Of a stretch of 64,000 nucleotides of DNA, positions 24,103-35,929 are shown piece by piece (the stretch's first letter is position 1; each line of letters opens with the position of its first letter). This DNA comes from Dillenia suffruticosa (taxonomy: Eukaryota > Streptophyta > Magnoliopsida > Dilleniales > Dilleniaceae): NCBI GenBank assembly GCA_033439265.1, contig JAVTVX010000019.1, forward strand, positions 17,014,039 to 17,078,038, in the 5' to 3' direction. A program made the translations under genes and the position numbers. Below the pieces are notes generated by a model. The model was given only the letters and a program-made list of their open reading frames with translations. It did not search any database and had not been told where the DNA came from.

Positions 24103-25599
24103 TAATTCCGAGGAGTCAACGATGAAGAAGATGAGATCTTCCTAGGCGATCTCCGCCCAAGCTACAACATATCCCAAGTTAATCACGTTTTTGCAGACCA
24201 GCACAAAACCATAGGACACATCTTATATGTCATTTGAGATTATATTATATAGTGTATGAGTGTTTATATTCTCTTGTGTGTGTTACCTCAAAATTGTGAT
24301 CATAGATCCAAGTTAGGTATGTTGGGGCCTATTTGGTGTGATGCCTATTGAGGGACTCTGGACGGTTAAATCGTCCTTAGCTAAGTTCTATGAAAACACT
24401 TAATGTTTTCAGGTACCATATGAAGATGAGAATATGAAAACACTTCAATGTTTTTTTTTTTCCTTTAAATAGTGATTGACCTAAACACAAAGACTTTTCT
24501 CTGTCTATCATAAATTCTCTTGATTCTGCTTTCCGTGAAAATTCAATTTTAAAATTTCTTATTATCTAATATAAGAATTTCAATGGTATTTGGATTTCAC
24601 TCGATTAATCCGATTTGATTATTATGAGATCCATTAAGGGGTTAACTCTTTTAAATTTTTTTTTTTATGAATCAAACTCGAGATTTATTTTTAATTTAAG
24701 GGCAAGGGTGGGTACGATCTTACTCTTATATGACTCATAATCCTGGCGTGCATGTTTCAAATGATTAATTATGAACCACCGGAATAAAAGTTCCCCCACC
24801 CCAACCCGGGTACGTTTTTAGTAGTCCCTTGGTTTCTTTCTATTTCCTTTGTTTCAATAAATAAATAAATCAATAAAACAAGTAGCTATATAGCTTCCAA
24901 AAGGAGGACGGAGGAGCGGTTCCATTGATACAAACACACACCCGCTTGTCAAATTAGCCCTCCCGCTATGCAGACTTATAATATGATTTAATAAGTAAGC
25001 ACTCCTAAAATAATAATAATAATAATATTCAAATTGATTGTTATATATAATATCTATCCGGCATAGCCCCATCAATCGGTTTAGATTTGTCCTCTCAATT
25101 ATATTATAAAGGCCGACCCTGTTCCTACCTTTTAAATGAAAATATTAAATTTATTAATTATGTGTAATAATTAACAAAAACATAAAATAAGTAAGAATGC
25201 AACTTTCTATGAAATTTCTTTTTCTTTTTTTTTTTTTTTGTAAAATAATAGTAAAATTTTCGGTTATTGCCCGATAAATATATATAGTTCTAAATTCATA
25301 ATTTGGGCACAATATTCATAAATTATACCTATTATGTAAGCTCATCGAAAAAATCTTGTGTATAGGTTTAAAAACTCTTTAGTGCAATTGGTAAAAATTG
25401 AATTTTAGATTTTATTTTGAGAAAATAACTAAATTAGGATTTGAATATATTTTATATTGGAGCTTCTAAAAAGTAGGGAGATGTAATCATATTCTCCTCC
25501 CATAAATTCTTTGAGGGGTATCTTTGGGATAATATCTAGCGAAAACAACTTTAATAGAAGGGTACGCTTGTTGCAAGCTCAATCAAGAGGATAGTTTAC
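23651..25599. other. Intergenic DNA
   Basis: No gene recognised. Contains a long (GA)n tract at 24030-24094 and AT-rich spacer. Confidence 0.6.
24030..24094. repeat. (GA)n microsatellite
   Basis: About 32 uninterrupted GA units. Confidence 0.95.
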
Positions 25600-26067
25600 T
25601 TGTATGAGTCGCAAAATCCAAAGGCCAAAGTCTCTCATGGAACTCTTGCTTTCCTAACTCTCTCTCTCTCTCTCTCTCTCTCAAACGACACAATCTTATT
25701 ATTACCCGGCTCTTTGTCCCACCACAAGCTCAAATCTCACTCACTCAGCAATCTCTGTAAGCACCACTACTCTGTTTTCGCCTGTCATACCCTGTCAATT
25801 ATAAAATCACTCCTGTTTCCTCTTCTTCTTCTTCAGACCCAGAATTCACTCACAGGTACAACTAAATAAATGTGTATCCATTTCTATGATATCAACCGTA
25901 ACATGTATTACTTTGCATACTTCATTGTCTAATTCTTTTGATTTAATGTTTAATATAGCTCTCCTCTGTTTTCCCCTGCTTCATTACTCTGCAATCAAAT
26001 TCTTCATATTCTTCGATATCCAAAATTCATTTTTTACTTGATATTTAGTTTCTTTTTGGAAATTCAG
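25600..26067 (+). promoter_or_regulatory. 5' region of the membrane-protein gene, with a probable 5' UTR intron
   Basis: A CT-rich leader with a (TC)n run (25658-25682) is followed by a donor-like CT|GTAAGC at 25757, and an acceptor-like TTCAG ends at 26067 after a T-rich stretch. This gives a plausible 5' UTR intron of about 311 bp. A second possible donor (CACAG|GTAC) is at 25855. Not proven without transcripts. Confidence 0.4.
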
Positions 26068-26093
26068 GTAAAAGCCAGAATTTATAACCTTTG

Positions 26094-26435
26094 ATGGGAC
26101 CATACGGAGAAGAGAGAGGCTTAAAAAATGGGAAAATTGAGCAGATATGGAAGACATCGTTGGCGTGTTTGTGTTCATTTTTTACGAGCATGACTGGTGG
26201 AATGGTGTTGGCTTGGTGGGAATACTTATATCATCCCCAAAATCGTCAGCTTTGGATGGTACCTTTTGGTCTCATATTGTTCTCTACTCCCGTTATTGTT
26301 TGGCTTTCTGTTTTCATCTCTGATATCTGCAACAATTCTAAAGACACACAGCATGCCTCAACCAAAGATCAGCTCGTTGACTTCACCGATCACTCCCTTG
26401 ATCTTCATCACTCAACAAAAGATGATCTTGTTTGA
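26094..26435 (+). CDS. Small two-helix plant membrane protein, function unknown
   Basis: A 113-residue uninterrupted frame from ATG 26094 (the frame is open one codon further up, but that codon is TTG). Residues about 21-43 and 55-78 are strongly hydrophobic and separated by a short polar loop with N-R-Q-L-W-M-V-P-F-G, giving a hairpin of two transmembrane segments. The N-terminus is charged and the C-terminus polar (His, Asp and Ser rich). I recognise the overall layout as that of uncharacterised plant transmembrane proteins but cannot name a family. A CT-rich spliced leader upstream and a T-rich region downstream support a real gene. It is single-exon in its coding part and there are no neighbours within 15 kb except transposons. 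Confidence 0.65.
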   Translation: MGPYGEERGLKNGKIEQIWKTSLACLCSFFTSMTGGMVLAWWEYLYHPQNRQLWMVPFGLILFSTPVIVWLSVFISDICNNSKDTQHASTKDQLVDFTDHSLDLHHSTKDDLV

Positions 26436-28322
26436 TCTTCTTGTTCTAAAAAAATGATTTTGTTTCAATTATAGCATAGAATAAGTGCTTATTTCCCTTT
26501 TTTTTTTCCTCTCTTCTTGGAAAAATTACCTATATTGCATTGCATCTCTCTCTCTGTCTCTCTACCTATCGTCTGGGCCCCAACTTGCTGATATTTCAGA
26601 GGACTATTCCCATTGGTCCATATGGCATATCCGTTCAAGTTTGGGACTAGAAGCCGACAACTCCATCTTAGAATACCATCAACACTAGCCGGCGTTCAAG
26701 TAAGAAAATTCAGAAAAATACCATTTATCATGGTTGCCAGATGTTGATTGTTTCTATTTAACAAATTTTATCTGCAAATTTTGTTTTTGTTTTTATTTTT
26801 AAATTTTTTATCATACTGCAATATCATAAAATTTTATATAATGTTTGTTAAAATAACTAATGAAAATAATATTTTTTGGGGGTGCAATTATCTATTACCA
26901 TTCGGCCAGGGCTGCAATTTCATGGGCATCCATCAACAGGAGAGAACACGTGTGATGCATCACTTTAATTTTTTAACCTATTTTTGGTAACAACTCAGCA
27001 GCTGTTTTCCAATGAATGAATCTTCACATATTATATATTTTTGATTAAATCATATTAGAGTGAGGTTAGGGTTTTAATTATTGAAATATTGGGAAAGGTT
27101 TATATATAGGCATCAACTTGTGGAGTAGTGTTAGGCAAAAGGGTAGAAGGAATTATTAGAGGGAAGGCTTTATTTGAAAATGAAAGTCTATGATGTGAGA
27201 GAAAGTTGCCCAAAAAGGGTTTCACCTTCCCCGGTTCTCTTTCCCCCTCCTTCAGGTTCTATATACGGGGTCTTCGTGGTGCTTGCTTGGCTTCTTCTGG
27301 GCATATTTAAGAAAAAAAAATGCGACACCGTGAGTTCGGATAACGTTACAATTAGAACGAGAGAGAGTTGCATGTCAGCCGTATCAAAATTGGACCCCTC
27401 CCGGATTCCACCGCTTACCTATACTTCGGGCCTTTTTCTCTTTGATCTATTGATTCATGAAATCATATTTTTATGAATTCGATTTAAATTATTATCGGAT
27501 CTTCTTTAAAAAAGGATTCTTTCAAAAATAATTCTTTTTTCTTCAAAAATTCAAATTCAATTTTTAATTAAAATATTTAATATTTTTTTATTAAATTAAC
27601 TATTTATTGATATGGATAAGGTTTTGACTTGTCACAACAATCATTTTCCAAGACTCTTCACCCATCTTTATCTCGAGTTTGAATCCATTCATATCTCATA
27701 CCTCTTCAAATAGCCAAAACGAAGCCAAATAATATTTTGAATTAATATTTGAATCAAACACAATGTCAAGTATTTAAAAACTTTTTTATTTAAATTGAAA
27801 TTTTGAATTATATACGTATACATTTATATATAAAGATTAAGAACAAATAATCAAATTCTCTAAAATACCAAAATACATGAAGCTAGTAAAAAAATTAAAA
27901 CACCAACCAAAACCACAATGGGAGCGTGATTGATAAACTTGGTTTATCAATGCTGGACCATAATCAACCAAGAGGCCAAGTAATTAGGATGTTGGTTCTC
28001 AAGAAACAACAATCAACTAATGGGCTAACTAATTTATATGTTGATCGAAAATTTCCGAGTGTAGCAGCCATATTCAAAGGAAGCTTGTCTTTGTCATTCA
28101 ACAAATAGATAAACAAATACAAACATGGTCAAGAATCGGATGCTAAGAATGAGGTAATGGCTGTTGATGGCAGGTCAGGCTTGAAAAATAAATAAATGAA
28201 TAACAAAGACCGTCTCACATTATCGAATCCCTTTACATGTGCATGACATACCAGCTTCTAACATAATTGAGCCAGAAAGCTATGGTCCAAAAATCACATA
28301 TTAGTTGTATTGTTGAATCTTA
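26436..28322. other. 3' region of the membrane-protein gene and AT-rich spacer
   Basis: The first few hundred bases probably contain its 3' UTR. No other gene is recognised. An open frame at 27174-27476 has no family resemblance. Confidence 0.5.
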
Positions 28323-29249
28323 TGTTGAAATAATTTAGAATTTATGATATGAAGAAAAAAAAGAGTTATATGAGGGAATTTCAAAGCACTACAAAAAAAC
28401 ACGGTTTTAGTCAGGATTTTCGCAACGGAAAAAATTCATCTCTATTTTGCGACGAATTTAACGACAAAAACTTTTTTGTCGCTAATTTGCCATAAAATTT
28501 ACAACGAAAAGGAAGTTGTGGCTAAATTAGCGACGGACACATCATTCGTAGCAAAATTTGTCGCTAATTAGTAACGAAAAAATTTTCATGGCTAAATTCG
28601 TCGCTAATTAGTGACGAAAAAATTTTCGTGACTAAATTCGTCGCTAATCGACTACAAAAAAAATTTTTCGTTGCAAATTTCTTCTCTAAATAAGTTTTTT
28701 ATATATAATTAAATAAAATATAATATTAATATAATATTTAAAATAAAAAATTAATTTAATAACCACGGTTTAGCGACGGATTCGAAATCCGTCGCTAAAT
28801 AGGTTTTTTATATATAATTAAATAAAATATAATATTAATATAATATTTAAATTAAAAAATTAATTTAACAACCGAATTTAATTTAGCGACGGATTTCCAA
28901 ATCCATGGCTGATTCAGCGACGGATTCCAAATCCGTCGCTGAATAATTAGAATTTTGTTTTATTTTTATTTTATTTTAATAATTTCAGCGACGGATTCCA
29001 AATCTGTCGCTGAATTTTATCTTCTTTTAATTATAATTTTATTTTATTTTTATTTTATTTTATTATATTATATTTCTTAATTCTTAAAAAAAACCATATA
29101 TTTTATTTTATTTAAATTATATATATATTTTAATTAATTTATTATTTTTTTTCTTTTTTTTGATTTAATATTTTTTATTATTGTATAGGTAATTTTATTT
29201 TATTTGTATTATTTTATTTAATAATATAAATTTTTTAATTAAATATTAA

Positions 29250-29475
29250 TCTGCGCGGGCGCCGGCCCATGCACGCACGGGCGCCTGCCTGCCTGGGCGC
29301 CCGCGCGTGCTGGGGTTTGCCTGCCTGGGCGCCCAGGCAGGCGCCCTGGCGGGCAGGCGCTGCCTGCTGGGACGTGCCACAAAAAATATAAATAAATGTG
29401 TAGTTGAAGGGATTCAAACCTTAGACTTGGACCTCGAATTTAACAGAAGACATGTTACCATTGCACCATCGGGTA
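29250..29475 (-). other. tRNA-like module with GC-rich tail, CACTA copy 2, left-pointing
   Basis: On the minus strand an A-box-like TGGTGCAATGG (29468-29458) is followed by a B-box-like GGTTTGAATCCC (29420-29409) and then a GC-rich tract with repeated GCGCC/GCAGGC words (29385-29250). The A-box fits the polymerase III consensus well; the B-box has one C-to-T change. Confidence 0.5.
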
Positions 29476-30058
29476 TTGTTGTGTGACTTTTTTCCTCCTC
29501 TTTATTTTCTATTCTCACTTTTTTTTCCTTATCTCTATTTTTTGGTTTGTTTTTTCTTTCTACTCTCATTTCTTATATATAATAATTTTATTATAATATA
29601 TAATAATTTTATTATAACGAATAAAAATATTTTGTAATTAAATATATAGATTTTTTAAATTATTAATATATTATAATTTATTGATAATTATAATTTTATA
29701 GTTTTGAAATATTGTAATCCATTTTTAAATTATGGATTATAAAAATAAAATAAAAATGAAAAAGTTAATAAGATAATAAGATAAAAGAAAAAAGAAGAAA
29801 TCAAAATATAATATAAATATATTTTTTAATTAATTTATTATTTTATTTTAAATTAGTATTTTATTATTTTTTATTTTATTAAAAATTATCATATTTATTA
29901 TTTTTAATTAATATTATTTTAGGTGGTTGGTATAAATAAAAAAAGTTATTATATTTATTATTTTAAATTATTATTATATATTATTTTATTATTATTAGAA
30001 AAATATGAAATAAAGATAATAAATAATAAAAAAGAAAATTGTATCATAATAATATTTT

Positions 30059-30310
30059 CGGCTCGGTGGTTTACAGTTGCAGGCTGGAGTTTGGAGGAGT
30101 GCGGAGTTCGGAGTTCAAACCACGGTGGAGGCAGAAGGCATTTTTCAGCAATTAAGAGTGCTTGCGTGGGGTGCGGGGTGCTGGGTGCTGGCTCAGGTGG
30201 CACGTGCTCAGGCGGGCAGGCTCGGGTGGGCAAGGGTGGCGTTGGCTCAGGTGGCACGTGCTCGAGCGGGCGGGCTCGGGTGGGCAAGGGTGGCGCTCGG
30301 GTGACACGTG
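30059..30310 (+). other. tRNA-like module with GC-rich tail, CACTA copy 2, right-pointing
   Basis: An A-box-like CGGCTCGGTGG (30059-30069) and a B-box-like AGTTCAAACCA (30112-30122), followed by a GC-rich tail built of a roughly 54-bp direct duplication (about 30187-30240 and 30241-30295) that contains GGCTCAGGTGGCACGTGCTC. Points away from the module at 29250-29475. Confidence 0.5.
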
Positions 30311-31031
30311 CTGAACATTTCATTTGACGGAATTTGAAATCAGCGACGGATTCATCCGTCGCTGAATTTAGCGACGGATTTTTTTATTATTACAGATTTT
30401 TTTTCCCTAAATTAGTGACAGATTTTAGCGACAAAAATTATCTGTCGCTAAATTTAGCAACGGATTTATTTTATGTCGCTAATTTAGCGACGGATAATTT
30501 TTCGTCGCTAAAGTTTGTGACGAATTTTAATGACGAACAATTATTTGTCGCTAAATTTAGTGACGGATTTCAATTTTCGTCGCTAAATTTAGCGACGGAT
30601 TTCTAATTTTCGTCGTTAAATTTTTGCGACGCGTTATTAACGACGAAAAATTTTTCATCGCTAAATCTGTCGCTAATGTTTTTAGCGACGAATTTTTTTA
30701 AAATTTTTGTCGCTAAATTTGTGGCTAAAAAGCTGTTTTTTGGTAGTGAAGAGTCATGGAGAGATCTTCAAAAAGTCATGTAAGGTTTTTCAAAATATTT
30801 CTTAGCATGGTAATAAAGTCTAGAATAACGTATTAGTTCTATATATAGATGATTAGGTTATGTATTCAAATAAGAATAAAAAATCACTCTAATAAGAATG
30901 GAGAGTTATTCTAAAAAAAAGTGAAAATTTTTGTGGTACTATTCATGATTATTTTTCAAAATCTCTCTTTTCGTGGTATGATTTTGAGTATGTGTGGAAA
31001 AATCATATTTTCATTATCTGCTCTAGAAAGA

Positions 31032-31269
31032 TGCTGAAAAAGAAGTAGCTCTAAAACATTTAAAATAGGTTTATAATAATATTATTAAGGATGTGAATGA
31101 AAAAGAATTATATGAAATCAAAAATGATTTGGGAATATTGAAACAAGTTTATGAAAAATTAAAAGAAAATTTTAATGAAGTCACAGAAGAATTGCAAGAA
31201 TTGAAAACGAAGATAAAAAAAAAAAGAAATCTAAAGAGACTACAAGTAACAAAGATTGATTTACAATAA
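31032..31269 (+). pseudogene. Coiled-coil ORF of element D, one internal stop
   Basis: Frame encodes about 78 residues, highly charged (Glu and Lys) with heptad-like spacing of hydrophobics, interrupted by a TAG near 31068. It aligns along its length with the ORF of element C (41229-40972, minus): shared E-V-A-L, H-L-K-x-V-Y-N, E-L-Y-E-x-K-N-D-L and K-x-N-F-x-E segments. It may be a shortened Gag-derived protein; no catalytic or zinc motif is seen. Confidence 0.55.
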
Positions 31270-31682
31270 AAAATAAATTCAAAATTAAGGAAGTGAATGC
31301 CGGAATAATTTATAATTTATAATATTGAGAAAATAAAGAATTATGTGAGTGAATTTCAAAAAATCATGCGGTGATTTCCAAAAAGTCATGTGAGATTTTT
31401 CAAGATATCTCTTAGTATGATAATAAAATTTAAAATAATGTATTGATTTTATATATAAGTGATCAGGCTATGCATCCAAACAAAGTGTAGAGTTTCTCTA
31501 GTAAGAGTGGCGAGTCACTTTAATAAGAGTAGAGAGTTACTCTAAAAAAGAATAAAAATTTTATATGATGGTATTTATAATTATCTTTTGAAATCTCTCT
31601 TTTTTAAGCATAATCTTAAGCATTTGTTTGGAAGGATCCTTATTTTCATTATCTGTTCCCTTTTCTCTGGTCCAACATCTTA

Positions 31683-34586
31683 ATACGAATCTTTGAATCA
31701 AAAAACCCAGGCAACCTGACACCAAATGTGTAGTCACAATGTTGTGCATCGCACAGGTAAGAGCTTCTCAAGGTGTCTACTGTATAAAATTTTAACAAAT
31801 CAGCTAAAAGAATAAGTGAAAACCAGGTTACAGCCGGTATTGGCAACGCGAGAGAAGAGGAAAGTATGATAACCCAACCCGTTCTTGGTGATCAGAGGGT
31901 GAAATGGAAAGTCCATCTCGGTTCAAGCCTCAACATCTGAACGCATGGTAAACTCAAGGCCGAGAAGTGCAGGTGTCCTGTCCAAATCCACTTTTGAGAA
32001 GAGTGGGAAGAACCAAAGCAGCATTTTTTTTTGCCAAAAACCTTCAAGGTACCCATAAACAAATAAGCAACAGAAGAGATCATTGAAGTTTATAACCAAG
32101 GGAAGAAAGGAAAGGGCATTTATTGGCTGCAAGATCATTAATTATGTCATCAACTAGTTTATTATCAAATTGCTTGGACACCGCTTTTGTTTCTGAGGAC
32201 CTGCAGAACTCGTGGTTGGAAGGTCTAAATCTAAGCTCTAAGCTTTGGAGATCAGAATGCAATCCAAAATCAAAGTCTCTAATAATAATTGGTAGACTTG
32301 TAGACCACTGGATACATGGAAAGGAAAGAGGAAATGAAACTTGTACTCCCTGATTACCCTATGCCTCAATTTATTTATTTATTTATTTTTTTTGGCAGAT
32401 CATACAAATTCTAAAAATTGGACATTTGGTGATATCTGTCTCCGAGGAAAAATCGCGGGTCAAGCTTATGTGACTGCTTCAAGTTATTACCTCAAAGACT
32501 AGCATGAGAATCTACTATTTTGGAGGATGTCAAATCAAACAAATCTTTGAAAACATCCCTTACAAGTCCACTTCTGGAACATTCAATGGATGCTATGCCA
32601 AACAGGTGTAAAGACACATGCCACGGTTGAATAATACCTGCTCAAAATTCCTCTTGCGGCCCCGTTCATACTACAACCTGAGTGATCCGTCCTTTTCATA
32701 AACCTGCAATATTGTTTCAAGATATCATTACACAGGATATTCATTAAATGTTCAGGCCCCATTTCCTCCTCTTTCAATCTGTCCCCTCCCACGAGAGGAC
32801 AATGAGAGAGGATCGACATGAATACCATGCATATTAGCTTCACGGGACTAGTTTCTCGTAAATGACAGAAAATTAAGAGATCAGATTTAGGTGCAATACC
32901 TCCACTGATATGGTGTTGCTCAACAAAAGAGATGCACATATAAATAGGAAACAAAGAAGTCTTGAGTGCAAATGCTATATAGAACAGCATCATCACACAA
33001 AACCTGTAAGAAACATAGAAAAAGTAAGAATGAGGACAAATATTATATGACTAGAAATCCAGTGCCACTGGAAATATACCAAATGGGTGGAACTTATTAA
33101 ATTAAGATCGAGAGAGATCTAATTTTAATTAATAAACACACAACGGATTTATCTAAATTAGATTATTCAATTCCATAACATAAATTAAACAATTAACAAA
33201 ATCTTATATTTATGTCATTTTCCACATATTAAAACAAATAAACAATTATGAATTTATCGTTTTAATTGGTTATATATTATACTAAAACTATTAAATATCA
33301 GTTACTATTCAATAAATTTTAGAAAATCATAATCCATCAAGTGTAGATATTAAATAGATATTTATGATATGTTGATATAATATATTTAATTAAATCTCAT
33401 AATCATTATGAAATAACATTTCAATGATCTTTTAACTAAGAAATTAATTTAAAAAGAATATATGAGAAAAGAAAAACTTGCAAAATAATGAAATATTATT
33501 AAAATAAATTGAATGTTGATGCTTGAAAAGCAATGATAGAATGGACTGCAAGGACTTGTGACTGTTGCTCCTCTTGATCTGAGAATAACGTGCTGAGAGC
33601 AAATAAAGAAAATAAAAACAATTGTGTTGCACCGCCAGCTGCCTCCTAAGAGTTTCCTAAAAATTGATAACCATGAAAAAAAAGAAAATGAATACTCAAA
33701 AAAACTATTCAAGTTGGTTTTCAAAAAAGTAAACTTCGTATAAAAGACAATAAATGTTTTCTTTTTTAATTAAACTACTAAAATTTATTCCTAAATATTA
33801 TGAATAAATCAATTATTCTGAAAATCTTTCCTATTTCCAAATTATACTCAAATTTCTTTAAAATTTTTATGCAAACAAGGAGAAGATATTATTGATTTGA
33901 CCTCCAAAAAATTCTATAATAATTCTCAAGATCTGTGTACCCACGTGCTAATAAAAAATTATTGCTATCCATTTTTTTCTATTTTTTATATAAATATTCC
34001 AATTTAGTTCATTTTTTTTCATTTCTTTTATGAATCTCCTCCATTAATTATAGTATAACAAATATCATAAAATATAATTATTAGTATAATATTTATTCAA
34101 AATAAAGTAAAATCAATCACAATTATTATACTAATTTATACCATATCACGACATCTCCAAAATAACTTTAGTAAAAATTAGGGTGAGGGCAAAGATTTTA
34201 GTGCACACCATTCCACCATTTGACACAATCAAAGTAATGGTGAACGATGGGGCTTTGCAGCTGTTTCCTTTTATGAGTAAAAATCATTGAACTCCATTGC
34301 TATTTTGATTAACTCCCCCGTTAAACTAGATTGAGTTGATGCCAACCGAGAAAAATTTTTTTATCCACTTGTTGTCCGTCTAAAACCCTCCCGAAGATTT
34401 CTTGAGATTAGAGTTACTTGAGGCAAGCCAAACCCCCATACATGAAATCAGCCGGTGCACCATATAATTGTCTTTCTAAATAAGATTCTGTTTCATTTTC
34501 TACTATTTTATCTTCTGGACTGTTTTAGTTCGAAACCATTCATCTCCAGAGCAGCTTTCCATCACCGACGCATCTCTTCCCAACAT
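31683..34586. other. Intergenic DNA with possible gene remnants
   Basis: 31690-33000 has more mixed composition than its surroundings and holds a possible terminal exon (below). 33000-34580 is AT-rich with nothing recognised. Confidence 0.45.
32080..32352 (-). pseudogene. Possible 3'-terminal coding exon, family not recognised
   Basis: On the minus strand, after an acceptor-like GCATAG, a frame of about 90 codons runs from 32352 to a TGA at 32080. It has a protein-like composition, with S-N-H-E-F and S-K-Q-F-D-N-K-L-V-D-D-I-I-N-D-L near the end, unlike the low-complexity frames nearby. No start codon context or upstream partner exons were found; the open frame at 32996-32583 upstream is a weak candidate. 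It could be the tail of a truncated gene or chance. Confidence 0.25.
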
Positions 34587-34601
34587 AAATGAGACTAATC
34601 T

Positions 34602-34751
34602 CGTTTCTATGTTAGGAGAAAAAACCAATGTTGGGAGACTCGTCCCGCGAAGCGACCCTATAGTAGTTGGTTCAGATTTAGTCGGAATAAAGTTTTGGAT
34701 ATCGAGCGATGACTAAACCAAGCATATAAAAAAATAAATAAATAAATAAAT
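34602..34751 (+). mobile_element. tRNA-derived SINE, copy 4 (5'-truncated)
   Basis: Flanked by AAATGAGACTAATCT at 34587-34601 and 34752-34766. The interior keeps the GGGAGACTCGTCCCG block and the TTCAGATTTAGTCGGAATAAAG body of the family, ending in an A-rich (AAAT)n tail. The tRNA-like head is missing or unrecognisable. Confidence 0.65.
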
Positions 34752-34766
34752 AAATGAGACTAATCT

Positions 34767-35143
34767 GATTCCTATCTCCAATAGAAGGATTCTTGTATCG
34801 GAATTAACTAGGTTCTCCTGACTCCATCTTTACTTTAGGGATCTTATATGGTTTGTGTTTCTTCCCTCTTGGTGTCAAGTGCTCTTCAAGTTGTATTCCG
34901 AAAAGAAACATGTGAACGAATTTCCAAGCCAGGGTCGCTAGCCTATCGCACAACTGCATCCATATGCACCAACAACAAACAAATTGACATAAGTTCCTAC
35001 ACACCCAAATGTACAGATCTACTTTATGCATGATCACCTGATGACCACCAAAACAAACATTTCATATATGTGAGTGGATGGATATACATGGGTGCCCTCA
35101 TTTGGAAGAGGATCCAAAGCCTTCCAAATTCATAATAAAGAAT
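34767..35143. other. Intergenic DNA
   Basis: No gene recognised. Short open frames on both strands are unsupported. The last five bases (35139-35143, AGAAT) are the left target-site copy of element C. Confidence 0.5.
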
Positions 35144-35271
35144 TGTTAGGTTGAGCTTCCTCCTTACTCTAGAATCACTTTGTTTTGAAAACAGAGAATA
35201 ATTTTAAGGAATTGTGTTTATTTTTTATTATGTATCTCTCACTATGTTGGCATTTTATTGGACTTGAATTA

Positions 35272-35869
35272 TATTAAAATAGAACCAAATAAAACTTATT
35301 GATTGATTTAATTAACCATTATAATTGATTTAATTAATCATTATGATTGACCAAATCAACCATCAACCATTCAATCATAATAATTAATTTAGTTAATTAT
35401 TATGATTGATTTAATCATTACAATTGATTTAGTCAATTATATATATTTGTTTGTTTAATCAATTATTAAGATTGATTTAATCAACTATTATATATTTGAT
35501 TAATTTAGTTAATGATTGATTTATCAAATAATTATAAATTTAGAAAATTAATTTTATTTTGATTATTTTTCTTTTCTTTAATCATTAGTTTTTTGTATAA
35601 ATAGAACTCATCTCTATTCTTCGTAATCAAGCAAGTAGAGAGAATTTTCTCTCTTACAATTAGCTTCCTATCTTTTATCTTGTAATATTTCTTAGCAATC
35701 AATACAAAGAAAATTTTTTTCTTCATTTTCATTTTCTTTTTCTTTTTCATGTTCTTGATATTATACTCTCAATTTTATCTTGATATCATTTTTTTACATA
35801 AAAGTGGTTCTAAATTGTATGTCTAGAAACACACGATAAGTCTAATATTGAGATTAAAATTTTCCAACA
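35272..35869 (+). repeat. 5' LTR of Copia element E (598 bp)
   Basis: Matches 39933-40541 throughout. The U3 part (35290-35530) is packed with variants of ATTGATTTAATCAATTAT on both strands. A TATA box (TATAAATAG at about 35597) is followed by the presumed R region, and the LTR ends CCAACA at 35869. The initial TG has mutated to TA. Confidence 0.9.
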
Positions 35870-35881
35870 TGATATCAGAGC
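35870..35881 (+). other. Primer-binding site of element E
   Basis: TGATATCAGAGC, one change from the initiator-Met tRNA type, directly after the LTR. Confidence 0.8.
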
Positions 35882-35929
35882 AAATTTCGAGTCATTCCTC
35901 TTCGAGATTAGGTGATCCTTTTACTCAAA

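Larger units (their letters stand above)
28387..30748. mobile_element. Non-autonomous CACTA (En/Spm) transposon, copy 2, with AAG target duplication
   Basis: Starts CACTACAAAAAAA (28387) and ends TGGTAGTG (30748), flanked on both sides by AAG, the 3-bp duplication expected of CACTA elements. Dense subterminal TTTAGCGACGGA-type repeats occur at both ends. No transposase. Compared with copy 1 it carries an extra tandem duplication of about 110 bp (about 28686-28800 against 28801-28870). It lies inside the left LTR of element D, so it inserted later. Confidence 0.9.
28323..31677 (+). mobile_element. Short non-autonomous LTR retrotransposon (element D), interrupted by CACTA copy 2
   Basis: The host-site duplication TCTTA occurs at 28318-28322 and 31678-31682. 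The right LTR is 31298-31677 (380 bp, starts TGCCGG, ends GTCCAACA). The left LTR is split by CACTA copy 2: 28323-28386, then 30752 to about 31024, where homology stops; its end and the PBS seem deleted. The 270-bp internal part holds one coiled-coil reading frame and a purine tract (about 31285-31297) next to the right LTR. No pol. The LTR start resembles that of element C at 35144-42170, so the two are related. Confidence 0.8.

Noticed and set aside
27174..27476. 100-residue frame with a hydrophobic middle
   Set aside because: No recognisable family, no splice or UTR context, and a poly(A) run inside; too weak to call.
34804..35037. Overlapping frames on both strands just left of element C
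   Set aside because: Neither shows a motif or splice context; overlapping open frames on both strands are expected by chance here.
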